Positions 35,638-46,423 of a stretch of 64,000 nt of DNA are shown piece by piece (position 1 is the first letter of the stretch; each line of letters begins with the position of its first letter). The notes under the pieces were generated by a model. That model had not been told where the DNA came from, ran no database searches, and was given only the letters and a program-made list of their open reading frames with translations. The DNA lies in NCBI GenBank assembly GCA_022432975.1, contig CM039509.1, positions 6,821,043-6,885,042 on the forward strand, read 5' to 3'. The DNA comes from Begonia masoniana (Eukaryota > Streptophyta > Magnoliopsida > Cucurbitales > Begoniaceae). The translations under genes were made by a program, and so were the position numbers.

Positions 35638-35879
35638 TACTGTAACGCCCAAAATTAAACAACCCAGTTCACTACTCACACTCACTAAACTAAACTAGAA
35701 AATTCTGAAAAATTTAAAACTTTATCCATCGATATAAAACATTGTCATTTAAATGATTAAAATATTTTAACGGAAGACATTTACGTAAAACAGAGTCATT
35801 ACGAAAATAGACTAACAAATCTTTAAATATAAAATCGTTCGAAACATCTCTGTGACAACTACAGCCAATTCAACTCTAC

Positions 35880-36490
35880 TGGGCGATCTGGCGCCCACAG
35901 AGTCTGTCGTCCACAACCTTGGACGACGTATTCGTCTACGACTATGGACGACGAACTCTGGATAAGCGACTTTAGACGACGCGAATCTGGACAACAACCC
36001 GCCACGACTTTGGACGATGTTCTCGTCCACGACTACATAGATTTATTGTCTACGAATTCTCGTCCACAGACCACGTGACTTTATCGTCCCCAGTCCACGT
36101 GACTTCATCGTCCATGGGTTACATAAATTCATCGTCCACAGACTTACTTAAATTTGTCGTCCACAGACAACGTGATTATATCGTCCCCAGTCCACGTGAC
36201 TTTATTGACCCCAGCTTTGGACCATAACTTTGAATGACTAATTTCACCTACAGTTTGGACGACTATTCTTGTCCACAGAATGGATGACTGTTTTCACTTA
36301 TAACTTTGGACAACTAATTTCACCTACAGTTTGGACGGCTATTCTTGTCCACAAAATGGACGGCTGTTTTCACTTACAACTTTAGACGACTATTTTCACC
36401 TACAGTTTGGATGACTATTCTTGTCCACAGAATGGACGACTGTTTTCACTTACAACTTTGGACGACTATTCGTCCATACAACCCTGGATC
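35880..36490. repeat. Degenerate GTCCAC/GGACGAC short repeats
   Basis: Irregular copies of TCGTCCACAGAC, CCACGTGACTT and TTTGGACGACTATT words occur. The block is the counterpart of 5560-6120, with clear differences in copy number and order between the two LTRs. Confidence 0.8.
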
Positions 36491-37002
36491 AAAATACCAT
36501 TCTTCCACACACAGAATGGGTGACAATTCCTATGACAGAAACATAACTCAACCGATTATACACTAATCGATGGACAATTCTGACTACTAAGAGGACTTAT
36601 AATTTTGACAGCAACCATTCAAGACAACTTAAATCCATACTTACTCAGATTCCACAGAAAGCTACAGCTAGAACCAACAATGTTTCATTATCAGAATAAT
36701 TTCAAAAAAACTTATCAAAACATTAAAACGACCGCTGTCATTAAAATTCTCAGCACACATTAGCTAAACATTTGTCCACTAAGTTCCACACATACTACCA
36801 TTGGTTAAACCGCCTCATCAATGCACCAGATCGTGGCATGGATGTGCTCCACCAACTGTGCCTATTCTTCATTATACTCAGAGAATTCACCTGTTGTCAC
36901 CTCAGCACCTACATCACAAAACTCATCTATTAGCCTAATACTAAATAAGTAGAGCAATAATGAAATGAAATGCTGAAACATAAACCCTATTCATACTGTT
37001 TC

Positions 37003-37706
37003 TGTGGAGACCCAGCCCAGCCAGTGGACACACCGCCATCGACTAGGCCCAGCTCGCGGACGCACCTCCATCGACTGTTGAGCCTTAACTCATGAACTTC
37101 TTTATCCATGGGGTAGGAGTTTTATGCCTCCCAAGTGATTTGAACCCAGGACCTCCAGGGCTTATGGTCAAGGGTCCCCCATCACTTGTACAACTTGAGC
37201 TAGCGGCCCAAGTGGTACAAGTGATAGGGGACCTTTGACCATAAGCCCTGGAGGTCCTGGGTTTCAATCACTTGGGAGGCATAAAACTCCTACCCCAAGG
37301 ATGGAGAAGTTCATGAGTTGAGGCCCAACAGTCGATGGCGGTGCGTCCACGGGCTGTGCCCAGTCGATGGCAGTGTGTCTGCGGGCTGGGCTGGGTCTCC
37401 ACAAAAAAGGCGCCTTTTTTATGTAGACCAAGCCCATCGCGCGGACACACCGCCATCGACTGGGCCCAGCCCGCGGACGCACCGCCATCGACGTTGGGCC
37501 TCAAACTAGCTCAAGTGGTACAAGTGATGGGGGACCCTTGACCATAAGCTCTGGAGGTCCTGGGTTCAAATCACTTGGGAGGCATAAAACTCCTACCCCA
37601 GGAATGGAGAAGTTCATGAGTTGAGGCCCAACAGTCTATGGCGGTGCGTCCGCGGTCTGGGCCCAGTCGATGGTGGTGTGTCCGCGGGCTGGGATGGGTC
37701 TCCCCA
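37003..37706. mobile_element. Fold-back element with SINE-like cores
   Basis: The ends are TGTGGAGACCCAGCCCAGCC and the complementary GGCTGGGATGGGTCTCCCCA. TSD GTTTC lies at 36998-37002 and 37707-37711. Positions 37003-37402 form a near-perfect inverted repeat with arms of about 200 bp meeting near 37200. A second, half-inverted unit follows a CAAAAAAGGCGCCTTTTTT palindrome. Each arm carries a tRNA-like pair of words, CTCAAGTGGTACAAGTGAT (box A-like) and GGTCCTGGGTTCAAATCAC (box B-like), so the core looks SINE-derived. Outer parts repeat CCATCGACT with variants. Frames at 37085-37541 are not genes. Confidence 0.8.
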
Positions 37707-38612
37707 GTTTCTACTCTCATAGTTTATGTTGTATTTATGTTCGTTCCATATTGATCCCCCTGTTCGATGGGAAGCGTATCAATTTTCCCAAAGCATGCAT
37801 CCTCTGACTCGATTAAGGGGTGGATTAGTTCCCTTAATAGTTGTTCTTGATCCCCCTGTTCGATGGGAAGTGGATCATTTTTCCCAAAGTATAAATATCT
37901 TCTGTCTCGATTAAAGGGCGAATTAATTCCCTTAATAGTTAATCTGATTCAATCTCCTCATGCCTTACCATGCTATTATATATGGAAATGCATTTTCGTA
38001 TTCTTTCAAAAACATGATACATGCCAAACTAAAAATCATACAAACATACATATATCCTATGTTTTGTGATGTAGGCCCAAAGGAATACACATACTCTACT
38101 TACCTAGCTTCCTGAGGGATTTTTTTTTTTGTTGTAAGCTACTTCGAGAGTTTTCTCATCTAAAATCATTAACACAACATTAATTCAATCTTCACTAAGT
38201 TTCATTCTAAACTATCCAGAAATCTAAGGAAAGCTAGTTGGAAAATTCTGTTCTCAAAACCCAAATCCAACTCTTACTCACAGCACTCTCAAAACACGCA
38301 TTTACAATCCCTCTGCTATCTAACCACTAAAACAGCAAGAAAAACGAAGCAAAAACTCACCTAGGTTGGAGAAATCGAGAAGGAAGTCGCCGGGAGAGAA
38401 GATGGCAGGGCACCGAATAAAGGAGAGAAGTAATGTGGCGGCTACTAAGCATTAATCACAGAACCCTTTCCCTTCCACAAATAAATCCTCAATTACAATT
38501 GTGCCCTTGCCTAGTCACGCTTTAACCTAACCACTATTTCTCCAAATTTCTTCCATAAAACGTACACCATTAGTTGATAAAATAAATTGGTTCAATAGAA
38601 CCAGGTGTTACA

Positions 38613-39107
38613 ATGAGGACTTTGAGCCTCATGCTGATGAGTAGACGCAGTTGGAGGAACGAGCTCATGAGGGTTGGTTGTGGCAGTCAAGCGAATTTTG
38701 ACCCGTGGGTGAAGTTATAAAGTTTATGTTTATTTTTTAAAAGTCTTTTGGAATAGGATGTACAGTTAGTTTTCGAATTTGGAGATTTTTTAGAACTGTT
38801 TTGGAGATTGTTATTCTGTATGGATATGTATAGTTTTTAGAGTCACCTATGCAGTTTGTTTTCATAAATTTCACTATGCTTTTGGCTACATTTTTTAATT
38901 ATGTTTTTTTAAAACATGTTTCAACCCAATATTTTACGATACCTTTCAAACGTATTTTATGATCGTTCCCCACATATTTCAAAGGATTTAAACGTCCAAA
39001 AAATTGGTTTTTAAGTTTTAAAGAAAACGAAAAAATTTATGCTAAAAATGCTATAAAGTTCATGTAAGTCATGCCAAGTCCCCTGACGGCCTGCTGTGGT
39101 CGTCACA
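38613..39107 (+). repeat. Distal part of the ATTCA-flanked LTR
   Basis: This is the portion of the outer LTR to the right of the dead Tekay/Del-like element, ending GCTGTGGTCGTCACA. It is AT-rich and non-coding, with a word order (TTTTTAAGTTTTAAAGAAAACG near 39010) like the end of the solo LTR at 29128-31906. The TSD of the nested gypsy element would be ATGAG (38613-38617), but its partner is deleted. Confidence 0.55.
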
Positions 39108-39112
39108 ATTCA

Positions 39113-39790
39113 AACAATTATAAAAGGTCTCCAATTGAACCCATGCAGAAACGCCATGATTTGGACATTGTCTAACCAATTCTTTAAATTTGTCTCATAC
39201 TTCGTATAGAGACTCTACATCCTGTTGTTGAAAACTCATGATGTCACTCCTCATTTTTACATTCTTTATTGCCAAGGAATATCTCGTCAAAAATTTCTTA
39301 GCCAATTCAGGCCATGAGTTTACTAAGTTTAGTAGAAATGAGTTCAACCATGCCTAGCCCAATCTCTGAGTGAATACAGAAAAAGTTTCAGCCTAAATAT
39401 TTCTCGATTGGTTGCATCGTTCTTTAACGAATCACATAGTTGCATAAAATCCTTTAGATATGAATTATGATCTTTTGTTGTCATCTCACTGAACAACTAT
39501 AACATTTGAAATATCACTTGTCTTAACTCGTATGTTGCTGCCAGTATCTCTGGCCACACTATACCAAGATTTAATCTATCTAAATTTGGGATTGCATAAT
39601 CATGGATTAGGCATTCTGGTTCATAACCATTGTTTTGTTGCTCATTCCTTCTAGAAGCTTCGAAATTCATATTTTCTCACTTGATGAACCGTTGTTGCTA
39701 TTATCATCTCCATTATCTAAATGTTATTTTGATATCTGAATTATAGGGGATTAAGTTTTGATCATCTTCATCCTGGATCAATTAATAGAT
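39113..39790 (-). pseudogene. Athila/Tat-like Gag, N-terminal and central part, degenerate
   Basis: On the minus strand the clearest stretch (about 39330 to 39113) reads WPELAKKFLTRYSLAIKN, then SLYEV-stop-DKFKELVRQCP and LETFYNCLN, the conserved retrotransposon Gag domain of Athila-like elements. Upstream sequence to about 39790 holds the Gag start region with many stops. The reading continues at 28651 after removal of the ATTCA-flanked insertion. It is a relic. Confidence 0.8.
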
Positions 39791-39870
39791 TCCTGAAAAG
39801 AAGAGAAAAACAAATTAGGATTTCTTTTTTTATAAATTCCACAAAATTTAAAAATTGAAAAAATTTTACG

Positions 39871-41018
39871 TGTCACAATCAAGTAGTAAATGAGATATCG
39901 ACCCAACGATGACAAATATATCAAAATATAAATTAATGTGGAATAAATTTAATTAGATATGAAACTAAGATATTAATTGAATGAAAAGAGAATGATAAAA
40001 TGGAGTTTATAATCGAATGAGAGAAGTATGACTTTGGATTGATTCCTCTCACCAAATAATCTTTTTTCCACAAAAAGTTGTAGGGAATGTTATAAGATCA
40101 AGTTAAATGATTTAGAAAATCTTATTTGAATCAAGGTTTGACATAGTTATTTGATTAATTTTTTTAATATTTTCTTTTAGACTTATGAAAAATAAATATG
40201 ATTTAGAATTTCAATAAAATATCATTCTAAAAAGTCACAAGAATTTAAGCAATCGATATGAAAATGCTTTGAATTAACACATGTCACTTGAGTTAATAAC
40301 TCACGCAATTTAACACTAGACTCAATTCTTACTTTATGGTGTATAAAATAAAAATCTTAATATTTTACTCATGTGACATTCATAGAATAAAATAATCAAT
40401 AAGTACGTAATGAATTATTCAATTTAATATTGCAACATTCCATAAAAAATTAATCAGTTCAGTACTCTCTCATCTTAGCCACTTAAAGAATTATCTCACA
40501 GAAAAACAAGAAGAAGAAATTATCATATAAAAATATGAAAAATCTTCTCCACGATGCGATGCTGTAACAACAAAGTCTGGTATCAGTCTTCGAAGAAGGA
40601 ATTATGTTCCCGTTTTCCCGTGCATGTCCTCTCTCTCTCTTTTGTTGCCTATCTTTTTAAAGCCTTCCAAAATTCCTTCCCCATTTCTTCACATATCTTT
40701 TTTTAAATTTTAAATTCCAAAACAACTTTTCTCTCTCTTCTCCTTTATTTTCTCAACTCCATATTTTCCCCCTTTCTCTTTTGGAATTTTTTTTAATAAT
40801 CATAATCTTTTCTTTATTCTTGATATTCATTATTCTTCATATCAACATCAATCAGCAATATTAATTAGTAATAAATAAATTGATAAAAGTTGAAGATGTG
40901 CTCGATGTTATAACATTCCCATGCAAAGTATATATTTTTGTTTTGATACATCATCAATTTTTAGCAATATATATATATAAAAAGCACTTGTGTAAAAAGT
41001 CTTTTTCAAGACTTATCA
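39871..41018 (-). repeat. Second LTR-like copy of the Athila/Tat-like element
   Basis: It starts TGTCACAATCAAGTAG and ends AAGACTTATCA on the plus strand and matches 16015-17226. It lies just upstream, in minus-strand sense, of the Gag relic, as a 5' LTR should. No standard primer-binding site is visible at its inner edge, so the exact end is uncertain. The right end abuts integrase of a plus-strand gypsy element, which it interrupts. Confidence 0.55.
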
Positions 41019-41956
41019 GCAGGTTATATATTGAGAATGTTCACAATGTTCCTTCGAATATAGTGTCGGATAGAAATCCGAGATTAACTTCTTAATTTTG
41101 AAAAGTCCTTCAGAGAGTTTTGCACATATAGCTTAATTTAAATACCACACACAACCCTCATACATATGGACAATTTGATATGCTATTCAGATTCTCGAAG
41201 ATTTATTAAGATTTGGTATTTTTAACTTTGGAGATAGTTGGGTCAATCATCTCCTTTGGCAGAATTCTTTTATAATAATAGTTATCATAATAATGTTGGG
41301 GTTTCACCATATGAAAGTTTATATGGAAGAACTTACAAATCATCTTTATGTTGGGTTGACGTCGAAAAGCATGTCACTCTCAGGCTTGATTTGATTCAAG
41401 AAACAACTGAGAAGATTCAAGTGATTGAAAAAAGACTGATAATAGTTCATAGTCAACAAAAGAGTTATACAGACCTTCGAAGAAGGGAGGTCGAGTTTAA
41501 AACTGATGATTTTGTATTTTTAAAAGTGTGACTCTAATGTTGTATAAGTCGTTTTGTTGTGAAAGGAAAATTAGCCCCGAGATATATAGGCTCTTTTCAA
41601 ATTATTGAGCGGGTTAGTGCAATGGCTGATCGACTAGAATTATTGCCACGGTTGAACTATGTTAACAACATGTTTCACATTTTTATGCTAAGGAAATATG
41701 CCCTAGACCCATCACATGTCATTTTTTGGACGGATGTGCCTATTCAGGAATATATATCCTATTACGAAGAACTTGAATTTTGGACTGAGAAGTTAGAGTT
41801 ATGTGTCATCGCAATATATCCTTGGATCGGATTCAATGGAAGAATAATAGTGAGAGGAAAGCCACCTGAGAATTTGAGTCTGAAATGACAACAAAATATC
41901 CTTATTTATTTGGTGGGACTTTGGACGTTGTTCTGAATTTCGAGGACAAAATTATC
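41019..41956 (+). pseudogene. Integrase C-terminus of a plus-strand Ty3/gypsy element
   Basis: Starting in a reading RLYIENVHNVPSNIVSDRN (near 41025-41085), the sequence passes stops and a shift. It then reads FFYNNSYHNNVGVSPYESLYGR (from about 41262), QKSYTDLRRREVEF, and after another shift LAPRYIGSFQIIERV and MFHIFMLRKY (to about 41700). This is the integrase core end, the GPY/F-like module and the following tail of a chromovirus-like pol. The catalytic residues before SDRN are cut off by the Athila-like insertion. No function remains. Confidence 0.85.
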
Positions 41957-41969
41957 AAGTGGGGAAGAA
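41957..41969 (+). other. Polypurine tract of the plus-strand gypsy element
   Basis: AAGTGGGGAAGAA lies directly before the LTR start TGTAATATC and follows ATTTCGAGGACAAAATT, the stretch typical just before gypsy 3' LTRs. Confidence 0.8.
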
Positions 41970-42062
41970 TGTAATATCTCTATAAAAAAAATTCTGAGAA
42001 AGGAGAAATTCTCTTCCCCCAAATCGGCGAGCATTACGCTCCCAGGAAGGAAGTTTCTTCCC
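41970..42062 (+). repeat. 3' LTR fragment of the plus-strand gypsy element
   Basis: The LTR starts TGTAATATCTC. It is interrupted by the copia element after 42062, resumes at 47511-47529, and after the young gypsy insertion resumes at 56460. The rejoined stretch reads smoothly as CCCATTAAACCTCCTCTCTC and then the TC-rich GTTTCCCTCTCCC. Confidence 0.75.
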
Positions 42063-43143
42063 TGTTAATGCAACTATGTGTTGGCATTATATTTTTGGCA
42101 AACTATTAATTTTGGTAAGTTATGTTTTTGGAAATTATATTATTTTGGAATATATATTATTCTATCCTTCTATTTTGGAGAACATATTTGGCAAAATATT
42201 TCGTCAATTCAAATAAGATTTGTTGAAAAAGGAATCGTAACAAACATGGATCATATTCCTAATTATTTGGGATACTTTCCTAAAGTGTCATTGGAAGTGT
42301 CTCTGCGGCAAGTTTGTTAGGCAGAGTTTTTCGGATCCTTAGGCTGACTTCATGGGAAAGGATCTTTTGAATGTATAGTCAGTGCGAGAAGATATTGGTG
42401 AGAGAAACAGAACTGCACCTTGCACTTGATATAAAAGTCTTTTCTTTGTATGTTGAAAGGTGTCGACGCCATTATTCTTGAGTGTGGAATTTCTCTATTC
42501 ATCTGGGCGTCTTTATTTCTTCACCCACGTTTCTGTGTGGTGTATGTGATTATTGATTCCGTCTTGTCAAAGACTGGTTTGTTGAAGCCTGTTCTGGGTG
42601 ATCCTATCCTAAGATATTGTCAAGCGTCACAGACAGTGTCATAGAAGTTTATTCTTGTGATCTTCATTATTATCGAGTCTTGAGAGGAGACTGCCTTGGA
42701 ACTCTGAAAGAGTTCTATTTATTGACAAGGGGAGCTTGTCATCTTTATCGTGGGCAAGGGGAGCTTGCCATACACGGATTTCAGGAGGAGTCATCTTCAA
42801 CAAGGGGAGCTTATCGTATTTAGATCTCGGGAGGGATCGTTTCAAAGTCGAGAGGAGCTCGCAAAACAGTTTCACTTATGAAGGTTGAAGGAAGTGGCAT
42901 CAAAGATAAGAAAGAGTCTTATTTTATTTTAGTCCGAGTGTCTTGTAACCTTGTTTAAACTTGTGAAATGTTTTCATATCTGGGCGTGGCCCCGCAGATG
43001 TAGGCTGATTGCCGAACTGCGTTAACAACCTCCTGTGTCGTTAATTTTTGCATTTTAATATTTTCCTATATCGCATTTATAACTGGTGTCACACGAAGTG
43101 TTACAACATTTTATAACATCGAGTCACTAACCTTGATCTTTCA
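42063..43143 (+). repeat. 5' LTR of the copia element
   Basis: Starts TGTTAATGCAACTATG and ends CTTGATCTTTCA. A TATA-like TATAAAAG is at about 42431. It contains several near-copies of CAAGGGGAGCTTGTC near 42727-42812. Small frames at 42078-42823 are LTR artefacts mirrored in the 3' LTR. Confidence 0.92.
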
Positions 43144-43145
43144 AT

Positions 43146-43157
43146 TGGTATCAGAGC
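43146..43157 (+). other. Primer-binding site of the copia element
   Basis: TGGTATCAGAGC begins two bases after the LTR end and is a perfect 12-nt match to the initiator tRNA-Met complement. Confidence 0.92.
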
Positions 43158-43214
43158 GGATCGTCTCTATTTCTTAGGCGAGATCCGTAGGACTTGATCT
43201 TGGTTTTTGCTGCG

Positions 43215-45389
43215 ATGGACTCTATGAAAGAAGGAGGTTCAACAATGCGTCCACCCTTGCTAAACGGAAACAATTATGCTTATTGGAAAGCTCGAATGAG
43301 AGCTTTTATTAAGGCTGTTGATGAAAAAGCCTGGAAATCTATTCTAACAGGTTGGGATCCACCAATGAGTACAAGCGAAGCCGGAGTTACATCTATCAAA
43401 CCTGAAGAAAGCTGGTCCGTCACTGAAGATGCTCTAGCAAATAGTAACTCAAAGGCCCTTAATGCTATTTTTAATGGTGTTGATCCAACTCAATTCAGAC
43501 TTATTTCTACATGTGAGTCTGCTAAAAAGGCTTGGGATATTCTTCAGACTACTTATGAAGGTACATCAGCAGTAAAGCTATCAAAAATGCAGTTTTTAAC
43601 AACAAAATTTGAGAACTTGAAGATGCACGATGATGAAAACATTGCTGAGTTTAATGCAAGACTCTGTGATATTGCTAATGAAGCTTTTGCTCTTGGTGAA
43701 ACTACTTCTGAAGAGAAACTTGTGAGAAAAACTCTAAGATCTCTACCCCAACGGTTTGCTTATCAAGTTACTGCAATTGAAGAAGCAAAAGATATCACCA
43801 AAATAAAATTAGAGGAGCTGATGGGTTCTCTTAGAACATTTGAGATGAATCTCGATGTAAATGTGGAAACAGAGAAGGTGAAAGACTTGGCTTTAAAAGC
43901 AGAAATGCAGAATTCTGAAGAATGTAATGAAGATAATCTGGAAGAATCTTTAGCATTGATATCAAGAAATTTCAGCAGAGTATTGAAGACATTTGGTAGA
44001 AATAATCGTGGTGTCAGACAAAATGTGACTAACACCAAGAATGACTCTACAAGTTATAAGAAGTCCAAAAATGAATATCAACGTTCAGATAAATTCTCGA
44101 ATAACAGGGGAATTAAATGTAGAGAATGTGATGGTTTTGGACATATTCAGGCTGAATGTGCAAATACCTTGAAGAAGAAAAAGACCTCTCTCAACACAAC
44201 CTGGAGTGAGAGTGATTCAGAAAAAGAAGATGAAATTTCAAACCAAAATATGGCACTTGTTGCTAAAGCTAAACCTACAAGTTTTGATAGCGTCACTCAA
44301 AATGTCTCTGAAAGTATATCTGAAAATAGCGATGATGATACAGAAGAAGTTACAAGAGAAGATCTTATCTATGAATACAAGAAGTTTTATGAAAAATGGA
44401 CAGAATTGGTTGAAATAAATCAACATCTTCGAAGACAGATTGGAAGTCTGAAAAATGAAAATGGAAGTCTTCAAGATTATGTTACTGATTTGGAAGTTAA
44501 ACTGAAATCGAGCCAGAATGAGATAGAGCGGTTGTCCAATGATCTAAATCACATGAAGAAGAATGTCAGAATGCTAAACTCAGGTTCCTCTATTCTTAAT
44601 GATATTCTAATGGCCAATAGATCATGTGATGATACCTCTGGGATTGGTTACAAAGGAGAATGCTCAATGTCACCGAAAGTGTCAAAAATCGATGCTGAAA
44701 ATAAAGGGAAGAAAGTTGCGATATCCATCAACAAAACTGAACAGAAATCAAACTTTAAAGATAGTTATCAGATGAAGTCCAATCTTCATGTTCCCAAGAT
44801 TAAAGGTAACAAATTTATTCCAATCTGCCATTATTGTTTTCGTCAAGGTCATATTCGTCCCAGGTGCTTTGTTTATCTTGATGACTTGAGAAAAGGTACT
44901 GCTAGATATATCTCTTCACACAGATTTTCCAAACAGAAATGGATAAAGAAAGACGTTGTTAAGTGCAATGTTACTCATACGTCTCTAAAAGCAACATCTG
45001 TTGATGCATGGTACTTTGACAGTGGATGTTCTAGACATATGACAAGTGAAGTAAGATTCTTAAAGAATATCACATCAGGAGGTCTGGAAAAAGTAACATT
45101 TGGAAATGGCGTCACAGAAAATGTCGTTGGAAAGGGAACACTAGACGTTCCAGGACTGCCTCCTTTGGAAAATGTTCTTCTTGTAAAAGGTTTGAAAGCG
45201 AATATTATCAGCATAAGTCAGTTGTGTGATCAAGATCTGAAGGTGCATTTCACTCGCAACAAATGTGTTGTCTCGGATCATACAAATAAATGCATCATCG
45301 AAGGAATAAGGTCTTCTGATAATTGCTATCTCATTTCATCACTGTCTACATGCGAACTAAGGTCAGCTCTGGGCCTTTGCATTCTCTGA
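43215..45389 (+). CDS. Copia Gag and protease (truncated Gag-Pol)
   Basis: The open frame extends from 43194, but I prefer the ATG at 43215 (MDSMKEGG), about 60 nt after the primer site; 724 codons remain. Counting from 43194, residues 18-230 form the copia Gag capsid domain with LNGNNYAYWKARM and an AWDIL motif. A CRECDGFGHIQAEC zinc knuckle is near residue 309, an acidic and coiled-coil stretch at about 370-465, a second knuckle CHYCFRQGHIRPRC near 545, and protease WYFDSGCSRHM near 606. The order and two knuckles fit the SIRE/Maximus lineage. The frame ends soon after the protease (SISQLCDQDLKVHF region) at a stop, before the integrase. Gag and protease look intact, so particle assembly in trans is conceivable. 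Confidence 0.88.
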   Translation: MDSMKEGGSTMRPPLLNGNNYAYWKARMRAFIKAVDEKAWKSILTGWDPPMSTSEAGVTSIKPEESWSVTEDALANSNSKALNAIFNGVDPTQFRLISTCESAKKAWDILQTTYEGTSAVKLSKMQFLTTKFENLKMHDDENIAEFNARLCDIANEAFALGETTSEEKLVRKTLRSLPQRFAYQVTAIEEAKDITKIKLEELMGSLRTFEMNLDVNVETEKVKDLALKAEMQNSEECNEDNLEESLALISRNFSRVLKTFGRNNRGVRQNVTNTKNDSTSYKKSKNEYQRSDKFSNNRGIKCRECDGFGHIQAECANTLKKKKTSLNTTWSESDSEKEDEISNQNMALVAKAKPTSFDSVTQNVSESISENSDDDTEEVTREDLIYEYKKFYEKWTELVEINQHLRRQIGSLKNENGSLQDYVTDLEVKLKSSQNEIERLSNDLNHMKKNVRMLNSGSSILNDILMANRSCDDTSGIGYKGECSMSPKVSKIDAENKGKKVAISINKTEQKSNFKDSYQMKSNLHVPKIKGNKFIPICHYCFRQGHIRPRCFVYLDDLRKGTARYISSHRFSKQKWIKKDVVKCNVTHTSLKATSVDAWYFDSGCSRHMTSEVRFLKNITSGGLEKVTFGNGVTENVVGKGTLDVPGLPPLENVLLVKGLKANIISISQLCDQDLKVHFTRNKCVVSDHTNKCIIEGIRSSDNCYLISSLSTCELRSALGLCIL

Positions 45390-45775
45390 AGAAAGTATTT
45401 GTAAGTGTTGTTTTTTATTTTGTTTTTTTTTTTTTGCATTCTTAAATTTAAAAAAAAAAAAGGCAATTTCTTTGCTATTCTTGGTCTTCAACGTCCTGCA
45501 TGACACATGTGATTTTCTATGAAGATTTCGTTCTCTTTTGTGACAAATTGAGTTTATTTCTCCATTTGTGTAAGGACTTATGATTTATTTCCATAATATT
45601 TATGAATCTTCTTGTGGAATTTCTGAAAATATGGGAGATACAATATATTTATGGGATTCTGGATGTATTTTCCAAATCTGTTGGAAGTTAATGGTGGATA
45701 TATCTTTGGGTTTATTTCCCAAATTGCCACAGTATATTTCGTGAAATTTCTCTAAGTGGTTCTGATAGTCTCACA
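45390..45775 (+). other. Internal copia sequence at the pol deletion
   Basis: This T-rich stretch replaces the missing integrase-RT-RNase H region (normally about 3 kb). Poly(T) and poly(A) runs at 45420-45460 lie close to the likely deletion junction. No coding remnant of pol is visible on either strand. Confidence 0.6.
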
Positions 45776-46114
45776 ATGGATCGAGAGGAAATCCGGATTA
45801 GTCATAAACTTCGTACAGGTGGACATGTTGATGACTTACACAATGTTGCTGATTCTGAGGATGTTGTTGAGAATAGCATTATTTCTCGTACTATTAGGAT
45901 AATTCAAGGTGAATTGCAAGACCTGAAAAATAGAAAGAAGGTTCTATCTGATCTACTGGATGAACTTGTTCAATATTCAGCTGTCAAAAATTCTTCAAAT
46001 CCAACGGATCAAGGTTATGAACAGGAGAAATCACCCTCTGGAGCCACGTCTCCTAATCATGTTTCACCAAATGTCACTGCAGAACATCCTACTTCCTTTG
46101 ATCAATCTGGTTAG
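45776..46114 (+). CDS. Small acidic ORF downstream of copia pol position
   Basis: The 112-codon frame has an acidic, Asp/Glu-rich N-terminal half, a heptad-like stretch IIQGELQDLKNRKKVLSDLLDEL (about residues 40-65, likely coiled coil), and a Ser/Pro/Thr-rich tail. It sits after the pol slot and before the purine tracts, where some Sireviruses carry an extra ORF. No transmembrane segment or signal peptide is seen, so I do not call it env. It may instead be the tail of a longer lost ORF. Confidence 0.4.
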   Translation: MDREEIRISHKLRTGGHVDDLHNVADSEDVVENSIISRTIRIIQGELQDLKNRKKVLSDLLDELVQYSAVKNSSNPTDQGYEQEKSPSGATSPNHVSPNVTAEHPTSFDQSG

Positions 46115-46211
46115 ATGTATGTTTATGAGACTTCTTTCAATATTTTTCGTTTGCTGGATTCTATGCACCTGCTTGACTATGGCTTAATTGACAATTTTGT
46201 TCCCGTTTGTC

Positions 46212-46423
46212 TTTTTATGGCAAAAAGGGGGAGTAGTTTTGGAGATAGTATTTTTGGAGACTGATTGTTTCTATGCTGCTGTGATGTCTCTTATTGTGGT
46301 GCTATTATTTGAAGTGACATTATATTGATCGGATTGTTTCAAGAACTTCTCATTCAGGGGGAGTTTCGAATTATCTTCTTCAGGGGGAGTTATGTTTTTT
46401 CAAAAAATGCCAAAGGGGGAGAT
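46212..46423 (+). other. Multiple polypurine tracts before the copia 3' LTR
   Basis: G-rich tracts occur four times: AAAAAGGGGGAG (about 46222), CAGGGGGAG (about 46356 and 46381) and GCCAAAGGGGGAGAT (46409-46423), the last directly before the LTR. Reiterated purine tracts in this position are a known Sirevirus trait. Confidence 0.8.

Larger units (their letters stand above)
35641..38612 (-). repeat. 5' LTR of the dead Tekay/Del-like element
   Basis: The plus strand reads TGTAACGCCC at 35641 to CAGGTGTTACA at 38612. Minus the 704-bp fold-back insertion (37003-37706) and its 5-bp TSD copy, the LTR is about 2.26 kb, close to the 2.1 kb of its relatives. It has minus-strand donors at 38360 and 38103, acceptors at 38160 and 36909, and a 56-nt exon. 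Its GTCCAC repeat block is at 35880-36490. The matching 3' LTR is missing, lost with the 3' half of pol. Confidence 0.88.
28657..39107 (+). mobile_element. LTR flanked by ATTCA, itself filled by nested elements
   Basis: The outer sequence starts TGTAACACCTGAATTT at 28657 and ends GGTCGTCACA at 39107, with exact TSD ATTCA at 28652-28656 and 39108-39112. Only 28657-28824 and 38613-39107 appear to belong to this LTR; neither codes for protein. Between them lie a Cassandra-type fragment and the dead minus-strand Tekay/Del-like element with its own nested insertions. Removing all of it rejoins an Athila-type Gag reading. The orientation follows from the TGTAACACC start, which is the 5' end of most LTRs in this window. 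Confidence 0.8.

Noticed and set aside
37115..37300. tRNA genes on both strands
   Set aside because: Box A- and box B-like words are present, but no acceptor stem or cloverleaf can be formed, and the copies are part of the fold-back element.
45776..46114. Envelope-like glycoprotein of the copia element
   Set aside because: No signal peptide, transmembrane segment or cysteine pattern is present. Kept only as an unassigned ORF.
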